Below are positions 9,577 through 15,567 of a stretch of DNA of 34,482 nt, in pieces. The first letter of the stretch is position 1. Every line of letters starts with the position of its first letter. The notes beneath the pieces were generated by a model, which was given only the letters and a program-made list of their open reading frames with translations, did no database searches and had not been told where the DNA came from. The DNA is from Subtercola sp. (GTDB taxonomy: Bacteria; Actinomycetota; Actinomycetes; Actinomycetales; Microbacteriaceae): NCBI GenBank assembly GCA_025463745.1, contig JAODBB010000127.1, forward strand, positions 1 through 34,482, in the 5' to 3' direction. The translations under genes were made by a program, and so were the position numbers.

Positions 9577-10728
9577 TCAACCCACGGTCGAAAGCTCGAG
9601 CTCGGCCAGTCGCGGCTGCACGTGCTTGGCGTAGTTCTGCAGCCCGACGACCGTCTCGTCGTGCTCGAGAAAGCCCGACTGACCCATCAGCAAGAAGTGA
9701 CCGATGCCGCCCACCCGGTCGTTGAAGCGCTTGATCTGCTCGTACACCTGGTCGGGGTTACCGGCGAAGACGATGCCCTGTTCGATCAGCGAGTCGAGGC
9801 TCGTATTCTCGGGAATCAGGTTTCCGGGCCCGCTGCTCTTCACCGCACCGATGTTGGCTCCGACCGACGCGTATCCCGGGGGGTTCTTGAACTGGATCGG
9901 CACCTTGTTGGCGCGCATGTACCAGAGCAGTTTCTCAGCGCCTTCGCGGCCCGATTCTTCGGTGTCGCCGGTGTAGACGAGGCCGGCATAGGCGAACCGG
10001 TCTGGCGCCGGAGCAGACAAACCGAGTTCTTCGCGGCGCGCCTTATAGGAGTCGTAGACGACTTTCGCACCCTTGTGCCCGCCGAGAAAGGTGGCGCAGA
10101 CATAACCCCGCTCGCCGATCTCGGCGGCGCCGCTCACGCTTCGCGACGACATCCAGATGGGCGGATGCGGCTGCTGAAAGGGGCGCGGCCAGATGTTGAC
10201 CGAACGGAACTGGAAGTACTTGCCTTCCCAGCTGAATGGGCCGTCGGTGGTCGTCCATGCCTTCTTGATGAGATCGTGGGCCTCCCACATGCGCTCGGCC
10301 ATGCCCACCGGGCTCGCGTTCGAGGGCAGAACCTCGTAGGGAACGCTGCGCACGAAACCGACTTCGAGGCGGCCGTGCGAGAGATTGTCGACCAGCGCCA
10401 TTTCTTCGGCGACCCGCACCGGGTCCGGCCGGTTGGCGATCGGGTTGCCCAGCAGCACGATTCTGGCGTTCTTCGTGATGCGAGCCAGGATTCCGCTGAT
10501 CAGGGGCGCTGCAGGGTTCATGCAGGTCGCGGTGGCGTGATGCTCGTTCACCATCACGTTCAGGCCGAGTTCGTCGGCCACGACCCATTCGTCGAGGTAA
10601 CGATCCCAGAGGGCGGCACCGATTTTCGGGTCGTACAGGCCGTTCGGCAGAGACACCCGAATCGAGTCATAGGTCGATTCGTCGGGCAGGTAGGGGTAGG
10701 CGGCCTCATTGAAGTACCACGTTTGCAT
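9577..10728 (-). CDS. LLM-class flavin-dependent monooxygenase (luciferase-like)
   Basis: 383 residues, a TIM-barrel luciferase-family enzyme (PF00296). Recognisable parts are WVVADELGLNVMVNEHHAT (near 48-66, with the family's EHH), GNPIANRPDPVRVAEEMALVD, LSHGRLEVGFVRS, WPRPFQQPHPPIW (barrel strand with the conserved Pro-rich segment), and GNPDQVYEQI near the end. Such enzymes use reduced FMN from a separate reductase to hydroxylate, cleave or desulfonate substrates; here the reductase is probably the gene at 12524-13672. AAGGA lies 9 bases before the ATG. It sits between two alpha/beta-hydrolases, the pattern of a degradation pathway started by oxygenation. Reported actinobacterial pyridine-ring-opening systems also use this type of two-component pair, but the substrate here is unknown. 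Confidence 0.93.
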   Translation of the reverse strand: MQTWYFNEAAYPYLPDESTYDSIRVSLPNGLYDPKIGAALWDRYLDEWVVADELGLNVMVNEHHATATCMNPAAPLISGILARITKNARIVLLGNPIANRPDPVRVAEEMALVDNLSHGRLEVGFVRSVPYEVLPSNASPVGMAERMWEAHDLIKKAWTTTDGPFSWEGKYFQFRSVNIWPRPFQQPHPPIWMSSRSVSGAAEIGERGYVCATFLGGHKGAKVVYDSYKARREELGLSAPAPDRFAYAGLVYTGDTEESGREGAEKLLWYMRANKVPIQFKNPPGYASVGANIGAVKSSGPGNLIPENTSLDSLIEQGIVFAGNPDQVYEQIKRFNDRVGGIGHFLLMGQSGFLEHDETVVGLQNYAKHVQPRLAELELSTVG

Positions 10729-10740
10729 GATGAAAAATCC

Positions 10741-11559
10741 TTACGAGTTCTGAAGAACGGAAACGCGGCTCACGAAATCTGCAACGAGTGAACCGAAGGC
10801 CTGGGGTTGTTCGCGCTCGGGCTCGTGGCCCGCGTGGAGAATCGTTTCGAGGGTCGAGCCGGCGATGGCGTCACGGTAGGCCGCGGGCAGCGCCGGGCTG
10901 ATGAAGCCGTCGGAGTCGCCTTGCACGATGAGTGTGCGGGTGGTGATGCGCGGAAGGTGGCCCAGCAGCTTCGGGTTATGCAGGTAGGGCTTCCATCCGT
11001 AGAGCGCAGTCGCTTCGAGATTGCGAAAATGCACCTGCAACTGCTCGTCGCTCATGCTGGAGAAGTCGACGATGCCGAAGTCGGGGTCGGCGTACATCGC
11101 TTCGCGAACAACCTTCGGGGTGACCGCGTACATGTCGAGCACATCGAGCTCCAACGGGCCGCCCACCTTGACGCCGAGCGGGGTGCTCAGCACGAGCGAG
11201 CTGATCCAGACCTGTGACCGGATGGCCACTTCCGCCGCGATCCAAGCGCCGATCGAGCATCCGACGACCGCAACGGGGCCGTGCTCGGCCGCGATCTGCT
11301 CGATCAGGTCGAGGTAGATGTACGCCACGTCGTCGATGGCGTCGACGGCGGCCGGTCGTGCGGATTCGCCATAGCCCGGGTGGCTCGGGGCGAAGACGTG
11401 ATACCCCTCACTCAGCACCTGGATGGTGTCGAGGCTCGCAGCCGCGCCGGTGAGGCCGTGCAGGAAGAGTACCGGTGGCCCACCTCCGGCCTCGAAAACC
11501 TCGAGGGGAATGTCGCGAACCTGCACCGTGTGGCGGTGTACTGACGAGCGTGCTGGCAT
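10741..11559 (-). CDS. alpha/beta-hydrolase, first gene of the catabolic operon
   Basis: 272 residues. Features: VLFLHGLTGAAASLD (oxyanion HG, 30-44), APSHPGYGESARP (57-69), nucleophile motif GCSIGA at 100-105 (Ser102; an uncommon Cys before the Ser), acid in VQGDSDGFISP and the His in LHAGHEPEREQP. It has the strongest ribosome-binding site of the operon (AAGGAGG, 6 bases before the ATG). It is divergent from the IclR gene, with 179 bases between them holding the shared operator motif. It could hydrolyse the imported substrate (an ester or amide) before oxygenation, or a later intermediate; sequence does not decide. Confidence 0.88.
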   Translation of the reverse strand: MPARSSVHRHTVQVRDIPLEVFEAGGGPPVLFLHGLTGAAASLDTIQVLSEGYHVFAPSHPGYGESARPAAVDAIDDVAYIYLDLIEQIAAEHGPVAVVGCSIGAWIAAEVAIRSQVWISSLVLSTPLGVKVGGPLELDVLDMYAVTPKVVREAMYADPDFGIVDFSSMSDEQLQVHFRNLEATALYGWKPYLHNPKLLGHLPRITTRTLIVQGDSDGFISPALPAAYRDAIAGSTLETILHAGHEPEREQPQAFGSLVADFVSRVSVLQNS

Positions 11560-11605
11560 CGTTGCCTCCTTCGTTCTTTGGAGAAACTACGCCCAATGAG
11601 CAAAT

Positions 11606-11629
11606 AATGCAATACTTGTGCGTAATACG
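11606..11629 (+). promoter_or_regulatory. candidate IclR operator, copy 1
   Basis: AATGCA, seven bases, then TGCGTAATACG. The same spaced motif (AATGCA-N7-TGCGTAATRCG) recurs in inverse orientation at 13933-13956 before the flavin reductase gene. The halves form an imperfect dyad (ATAATGCA against ATTACGCA, 6 of 8 matching). It lies in the IclR/operon divergent spacer and overlaps the region where a leftward promoter is expected (TTGCGC and CATTAT on the minus strand, 19 bases apart), so binding could control the operon. Confidence 0.6.
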
Positions 11630-11738
11630 CGCAACAAGATCTAAATGGGCGAGAACGAAACGCGCTCACGGCGTTGCTTATGTAATTTTAGATTCACCGC
11701 TAAACTCGTGGCGCACAACTTGATCGAGACGAGAAAAA

Positions 11739-12527
11739 ATGGATACAGCCGTAGCCAAGCAAGCCGGAGCACGACAAAAGACGCGATCGGCGTCGACGGT
11801 GCAGTCGGTTGATCGGGCATCCGAGATTCTGGATGTTCTCGTCGACCAGGGGCGTTCGATGACCGCCCTCGAGCTATCGCAGAAGACGGGCCTCGAGCGC
11901 ACGATCGTTCATCGACTGCTGCGCAGCCTTGTGGCCAACAAGTACGTCGAACAGGCCGAATTCTCGCGCTACGAGCTGGGGCCGCGACTGCTGCGACTGG
12001 GCAACGCGTACCTCGACCGACTGCCGTTGCGGCACATCGCGCTGCCGTACGTCATCGACATCAGCAATGGCTTGACCGAAGACGAGCCGTGGATCGTCGG
12101 TGTGGCCGTGCCGGTAGAAGGCTTTTCGATCGTGGTCGACCGGCTCTGGCGGCCGGCCGCACCGCTCGACAGCCTGCTCGACACAGGTACGCGCATCCCG
12201 CTGCCCGACAGCGCCACCGGCCTCAGTCTGCTCGCCCGCTACGACGAAGCGACCGCGCGCGCGATCTGCGGCGAGGAGAAGTACGAATCGATCAAGGGGC
12301 GGCTCGAGAAGATCCGCGAGCGCGACTATCTGGAATTCAACTCGGAGTTGCGGCCCGGCATCAGCGCTATCGCGGCATCGATCGGCGATCGTTCGGGCCG
12401 GCCCGTTGGTGCGATCTCCGTGGTCGGCCTCAAACTCGAGCCGTACCTGAACGAGAACTCCGATATCGCGCAGCGGGTGGCGCGGGCGGCGCACGCCCTC
12501 ACCACCGTCGTGGCGAACGCGGGCTAG
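11739..12527 (+). CDS. IclR-family transcriptional regulator
   Basis: 262 residues. The N-terminal winged helix-turn-helix runs from about 22 to 90: SVDRASEILDVLV, then MTALELSQKTGLERTIVHRLL (the HTH), then a wing ending YELGPRLLRLG. The C-terminal effector domain (about 95-255) contains the usual PLPDSATGLSLLA and a C-terminal SVVGLKLEP segment. Family members sense aromatic or small organic acids and act as repressors or activators of adjacent catabolic genes. It is divergent from the catabolic operon and its last base pairs overlap the convergent flavin reductase gene: both stop codons use the same CTAG. Probably the local regulator of both transcripts. Confidence 0.93.
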   Translation: MDTAVAKQAGARQKTRSASTVQSVDRASEILDVLVDQGRSMTALELSQKTGLERTIVHRLLRSLVANKYVEQAEFSRYELGPRLLRLGNAYLDRLPLRHIALPYVIDISNGLTEDEPWIVGVAVPVEGFSIVVDRLWRPAAPLDSLLDTGTRIPLPDSATGLSLLARYDEATARAICGEEKYESIKGRLEKIRERDYLEFNSELRPGISAIAASIGDRSGRPVGAISVVGLKLEPYLNENSDIAQRVARAAHALTTVVANAG

Positions 12528-13672
12528 AGGCTGCCGCCCGCGCCGTCGATGGCGGCCGTGGCCATGGTCTTGAGGTGGTCGATGACCTGCTGGATGCGCG
12601 CCTTGGCGCGGTCGGCGTCACGATCGGCCAGCGCTGCCGCGACGTCGGTGAAGCGCGCGGCGTCGATGGTGGGCTCCCAGTCGGTGCCCTCGAGGGCGCG
12701 CAGCCAGATGCCGTGCACCCCGATGCGACGATGAAAGTCGATGAGGTACGCATTGCCAGAGAGGGCGACAAAAGCCTCGTGGTACTCGCGTGCTGATGCC
12801 ACGAAGGCGTCAAGGGTGGGTGCGACGCCGGTTCCACTGCGAGCGGCGCGTTCAGCGCTGCGCAACAGCCGTGCGAGTTGCTCGTCAGACGCCGTGTTGA
12901 TCACGTGCTCGACGATCGAGAGCTCAACGGCGCCACGGGCATCCAGAGCCTCTCGGGCATTCTGAGCGCTCAGGGGAGTAATGCGGTAGGCGTCGTCGGA
13001 GTCGCGTTGCACGAGGCCCTCTGCCGTGAGCTTGGTGAGCGCGTAGTAGGCCTGGGCTCGGTCGGCATCGAGGCGCGACATCAACGCGTCGACCTCCAGC
13101 TCCTTGCCGAGCGGCAGTTCGCGGGTCAGAATCAGTTCGCGCAGCTTGGCGTAGGTCTGCTCTTGCAGGGCATTCTCGAAGCGACCGAACTTGCCGCGAA
13201 AATACGTGAGCGGCGAGCCCTCGCGGGCGACCGCGTTCTGCACTTCGGCCAGAAAAACCGTGTGGGTGCCGCCCGTTGCGAGCTCGGTGACCCGGCATTC
13301 GAAATATGCCAGCGCCTTGCTGATCAACGGAGACGAGGTCTGTTCGCGAATGATCTCGACACCGGCGAACTTGTCGCCGCTCTTGGTTGCGAAGGCGCTG
13401 GCGAGATCGGCTTGTTCGTCGGCGAGCACGTTCACGGCGAAGAACCCTGCTTCGCGAATGGCGGCCTGCGTGGAGCTCGATCGGTTCAGGCAGATGAGGA
13501 GCATCGGCGGATCCATCGAGAGCGACGAGATCGCGCTCGCGGTGGTTCCGAAGTCGTGGCCGTCGGCGTGCGTCGTGATGATGGTGACGCCCGTGGCAAA
13601 GCGCGAGATGGCGTCGCGAAACACGGTCTGGTCGGCGAAGTCGGGGCGCTGTTCTTCGGTCATGGTCGGCAT
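12524..13672 (-). CDS. flavin reductase fused to a GntR/FCD-like domain
   Basis: 382 residues in two parts. Residues 14-170 are a flavin reductase-like FMN-binding domain (PF01613): FRDAISRFATGVTIITT, FGTTASAISSLSMDPPMLLICLN, FFAVNVLADEQADLASAFA, and HTVFLAEVQ. Residues 170-370 resemble a GntR-type winged helix (YAKLRELILTRELPLGKELEVDALMSRL then ALTKLTAEGLVQRD) plus a helical FCD ligand domain (EYHEAFVALSGNAYLIDFH, IDHLK). The usual recognition-helix pattern R-T-P-V-R-E-A-L reads RAQAYYAL, so DNA contact residues look lost while the ligand fold is kept. The reductase would feed the LLM monooxygenase; the added domain may sense substrate and gate activity. An alternative start is ATG 13663, whose ATGA overlaps a short leader ORF. 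Domain call is firm, sensor role is inference. Confidence 0.88.
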   Translation of the reverse strand: MPTMTEEQRPDFADQTVFRDAISRFATGVTIITTHADGHDFGTTASAISSLSMDPPMLLICLNRSSSTQAAIREAGFFAVNVLADEQADLASAFATKSGDKFAGVEIIREQTSSPLISKALAYFECRVTELATGGTHTVFLAEVQNAVAREGSPLTYFRGKFGRFENALQEQTYAKLRELILTRELPLGKELEVDALMSRLDADRAQAYYALTKLTAEGLVQRDSDDAYRITPLSAQNAREALDARGAVELSIVEHVINTASDEQLARLLRSAERAARSGTGVAPTLDAFVASAREYHEAFVALSGNAYLIDFHRRIGVHGIWLRALEGTDWEPTIDAARFTDVAAALADRDADRAKARIQQVIDHLKTMATAAIDGAGGSL

Positions 13673-13722
13673 CTCGTCGTTCTCTTTCTGCGATTCGGAC
13701 TCTGTGATTCGGAGTCGAACGT

Positions 13723-13782
13723 CATGGAGTGGACGGCCATGGAGTCGACGGTCATGAGGTCATCGCTCATGAAGTCGTTCAG
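13723..13782. repeat. 15-bp imperfect tandem repeat in the flavin reductase leader
   Basis: Four consecutive 15-bp units each begin catg (catggagtggacggc, catggagtcgacggt, catgaggtcatcgct, catgaagtcgttcag). On the minus strand they form an open frame from ATG at 13770 whose pentapeptide pattern is M-T-V-D-S, M-A-V-H-S, M-T-F-D-S. That 36-codon frame ends at TGA 13660-13662, which overlaps the second ATG of the reductase (ATGA). No clear Shine-Dalgarno precedes the leader frame. Confidence 0.6.
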
Positions 13783-13802
13783 CACTGCCGCCGTTCGGGC
13801 AT

Positions 13803-13834
13803 GACATCGTTCGGTCAAGACATCGTTCGGTCAA
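13803..13834. repeat. perfect 16-bp tandem duplication in the flavin reductase leader
   Basis: Two identical adjacent copies of gacatcgttcggtcaa. They sit between the leader hairpin (13833-13891) and the 15-bp repeats, inside what would be the 5' untranslated region of the reductase mRNA. Confidence 0.75.
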
Positions 13835-13891
13835 GAACCGGCAGAGCGCCCGAGGGCTGCAACGAGAGGTCGGGCTACTCTGCCGGCTCTT
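13833..13891 (-). promoter_or_regulatory. large 5'-leader hairpin upstream of the flavin reductase gene
   Basis: Arms of 21 and 22 bases (13833-13853 and 13870-13891) pair with one mismatch or wobble and one bulge, leaving a 16-nt loop; the core is CCGGCAGAG / CTCTGCCGG. Given the promoter predicted just upstream, the transcript would begin inside or at the edge of the first arm, so the mRNA would start with this stem. After it the minus strand reads TTCTTG, a weak U-run, so either an mRNA-stabilising 5' stem or an attenuator is possible. Confidence 0.6.
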
Positions 13892-13893
13892 GC

Positions 13894-13923
13894 ATTTTAT
13901 CCCCTCTGAGGTGTATTGCACAA
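13894..13923 (-). promoter_or_regulatory. candidate promoter of the flavin reductase gene
   Basis: On the minus strand, TTGTGC (13923-13918) and TAAAAT (13899-13894) are separated by 18 bases, a good match to a vegetative sigma-70-type promoter. This gives a start near 13887 and a leader of about 215 nt. The candidate IclR motif ends 10 bases upstream of the -35 element, an activator-like position. Confidence 0.5.
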
Positions 13924-13932
13924 CGATGTGTT

Positions 13933-13956
13933 CGCATTACGCAGTGCTTGTGCATT
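13933..13956 (-). promoter_or_regulatory. candidate IclR operator, copy 2
   Basis: Read on the minus strand this is AATGCA, seven bases, TGCGTAATGCG, matching copy 1 at 11606-11629 in 16 of the 17 defined positions. An additional 8-mer, TGCAATAC, is also present near both sites (11608-11615 on plus; 13913-13920 on minus). It sits upstream of the reductase promoter. Confidence 0.6.
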
Positions 13957-14020
13957 CATGAACCATTTGGATGTGCCGCTGGCCGCGCGACGTGGCGCCA
14001 GGCGAGCAGCTTGCCGTGTC

Positions 14021-14130
14021 GAGCGGCCGCGTGCCGCGTTGAGGCCGCCGCGCCGAATTGAGGCCGTTGCGCCGAATTGAGGCCGCTGCGCCGAATTGAG
14101 GCCGTCGCGACCGCGTTGAGGCCGCTACAC
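14021..14130. repeat. 19-20-bp tandem repeat, about six units
   Basis: Units of the form gaggccgNNgcgccgaatt begin at 14041, 14060 and 14079 (19 bp each). Flanking units of 20 bp at 14021 and 14098 end in cgcgtt, and a final partial unit starts at 14118. The units are contiguous without spacers, so this is a tandem repeat and not a CRISPR. Confidence 0.8.
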
Positions 14131-14163
14131 CTGCCTCAACGAGGGCGCAGGAGACTCACGTCG

Positions 14164-14317
14164 GAGCGGGTGGGGTGGGGCGGAGTGAGCGGGGCAGAGC
14201 TGAGCGGGGTGGGACAGAGCTGAGCGGGGCGGATGTGAGCGGGGCGGGCGGGGCGCGCGGGGCGGAGGTGAGCGGGGCGCGGGTCAGAGGTCAGCGGGGC
14301 GGGCGGGGCGGAGGCGG
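14164..14317 (+). other. G-rich tract with gagcgggg repeats
   Basis: About 150 bases with many runs of three or four G on the plus strand, organised around repeated tgagcgggg (near 14186, 14201, 14221, 14235, 14269). Strong G-quadruplex potential on this strand. Comparable G-rich tracts follow the two hairpins at 29371-29458 and 31750-31813, also to the right and on the plus strand. Confidence 0.6.
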
Positions 14318-14323
14318 AGACGC

Positions 14324-14365
14324 AAAAGCCCCCGGGCCTTGCGCCTCAGAGGGGCGGCCCGAGGG
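14324..14365 (-). terminator. rho-independent terminator, minus strand
   Basis: In minus orientation: CCCTCGGGCC, a 17-nt loop, GGCCCGGGGG, then CTTTTGC. The stem is 10 bp with one U-G pair and is followed by four U. It could end the transcript of the SGNH hydrolase gene, whose stop is about 220 bases upstream, or an unannotated small RNA in between. Confidence 0.6.
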
Positions 14366-14586
14366 TCTTGCGGTTGAACGAGAGCGAGTGGCAGGAGTTG
14401 AACACTGCATCTTCGACCGGGAAGGTCGACAGTCTGACATTGAAATACACCCGCAGGCGGTAGTGCTGAGTAGAACTTAGCGGAAGGGTGTAGCAGTCGC
14501 AACCCATCGCTCGCGCGCAGTCGTCGTAGCCCAGTTGGCGCACCCCCGTCGGTGCAGCCCCGTCGTCGCCACCCAGCGCACCTGCG

Positions 14587-15453
14587 TCAGCCGTACAGCA
14601 GCTGCCGGATGACCGGCTCGAGATGTTCTGCCGCCTCTGCATGCCCGAGGTCAGTAGGGTGCAGGCCGTCGTCACCGATCTGTTCTGGCGGCCCGGTGAA
14701 CCACCAGCCGTCGGCGATCGGGTCCACGTAGGGCAGGCTGTCGGAGTAGGCGGCGTCGGCGACCGCGTCGCGTGAGACCGTGATTCCGTCGGGCAAATCG
14801 GCGCTCACCCACGGGGTGCTCACCACCAGGATCTGGGCCTGCGGCGCGCGCAGACGGATCGTCTGCAGGGTGGAGAGGGCGGCATCGGTGATCTGTGATT
14901 GGGCGTAGCCCGCGTCGTTGTCGCTGCCCACGATGACCACCAGCGAGGCGTCGGCCGGAACCTCGGCGGCGAGGGCGGCGAAGGTCAGACCGTCGTCGCC
15001 GCGGGCGACATACCCCGAACTGTCGGCGGTGATCGCCTGCCAATCGGTGTTCAGGTCGGCGGAGATGAGAGCAGGAAAGCGGTCTTGCGGGCCGGAGTCT
15101 TGGGTAGAACCGCCGACGAACGAGTTGCCGAGGTAGACCACGAGCGGCGCGACTGTCGGAGGTGTGGTGCCGGTGGCCGGATCGGTGCTGGTAGCAGTGC
15201 TGGTAGCAGTGCCGGTCGCACTGCCGGTGGCGGGCCTGGTAGCGGTGCCTGGGGTCGTGAGCGTGGCCGCACCGGAATCGATGTGCGGCCGGCCGGGGCC
15301 CTTGAGCACCAGAACGGCCAGTGTGGCGGCGATGGCCGCGAGCACCACGACGGCGACCACGATCGCCACACGCGTGCGCCGGGTGAATCGTGCGGTAGTC
15401 ACGAGCGAGAACCTACCGGATCGCGCTGGGAACACGAGCGGCGAACGGAGCAT
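14587..15453 (-). CDS. membrane-anchored extracellular SGNH/GDSL-type hydrolase
   Basis: 288 residues. A single membrane helix (about 29-51) follows a basic N-terminus, then a Thr/Ala-rich linker (about 62-100), then a catalytic domain outside the cell. SGNH blocks: YLGNSFVGG at 107-115 (Ser111; Asn in place of the usual Asp of GDS), VIVGSDNDAG (Asn179) and the catalytic Asp/His in DDGLHPTDLGH (Asp262, His265). The family cleaves esters of lipids or surface carbohydrates. An internal GTG at 15402 (residue 18) would also give a complete anchor and is equally possible. The linker is encoded by short repeats. It is divergent from the PadR gene. Confidence 0.85.
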   Translation of the reverse strand: MLRSPLVFPARSGRFSLVTTARFTRRTRVAIVVAVVVLAAIAATLAVLVLKGPGRPHIDSGAATLTTPGTATRPATGSATGTATSTATSTDPATGTTPPTVAPLVVYLGNSFVGGSTQDSGPQDRFPALISADLNTDWQAITADSSGYVARGDDGLTFAALAAEVPADASLVVIVGSDNDAGYAQSQITDAALSTLQTIRLRAPQAQILVVSTPWVSADLPDGITVSRDAVADAAYSDSLPYVDPIADGWWFTGPPEQIGDDGLHPTDLGHAEAAEHLEPVIRQLLYG

Positions 15454-15531
15454 CCGGCTGCTGGTGACGACGAAACCGCGTGTCGGCGAACACGACGCGC
15501 CGACAGAGCGTTGGGCCGTAGAGCCAGGGGA

Positions 15532-15566
15532 TTGACGATGCGCGAGTACTTGTGCGAGAGTACTCG
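15532..15566 (+). promoter_or_regulatory. promoter and operator of the PadR-efflux operon
   Basis: A perfect 8-bp inverted repeat, CGAGTACT (15543-15550) and AGTACTCG (15559-15566), has an 8-bp spacer. It ends one base before the GTG start at 15568. TTGACG at 15532-15537 with GAGAGT at 15556-15561 (18-bp spacing) would give a start of transcription at or near the GTG, a leaderless mRNA. The repeat then covers spacer and -10 element, the classic position for autorepression. Confidence 0.65.
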
Positions 15567-15567
15567 G

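Larger units (their letters stand above)
13957..14586. other. gene-free, repeat-rich spacer
   Basis: No convincing coding sequence. It holds the 19-20-bp tandem repeat at 14021-14130, a 9-bp stem at its right end (CGTTGAGGC 14114-14122 with GCCTCAACG 14133-14141), a G-rich tract (14164-14317) and a minus-strand terminator (14324-14365). Between 14366 and 14586 minus-strand frames are open but Cys/Ser/Leu-rich with no plausible start signal, so I see nothing firm there. Confidence 0.6.

Noticed and set aside
9328-10791. 487-residue plus-strand frame opposite the LLM monooxygenase
   Set aside because: Shadow of a well-supported minus-strand gene; His/Arg/Asp-rich composition without domains.
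12878-13804. 308-residue plus-strand frame opposite the flavin reductase
   Set aside because: Complement of the reductase domain; extends into the leader repeats only because they are open in many frames.
14021-14130. Possible CRISPR array
   Set aside because: Units are directly adjacent without spacers, only 19-20 bp, and no cas gene is present.
14391-14410. tRNA-like T-loop sequence GTTCAACTC on the minus strand
   Set aside because: The bases either side do not form the T-stem, and no D- or anticodon arm can be placed at the right distance.
14346-14675. 109-residue minus-strand frame in the repeat-rich spacer
   Set aside because: Begins inside the SGNH hydrolase gene, is Cys/Ser-rich and passes through the terminator at 14324-14365; no ribosome-binding site.
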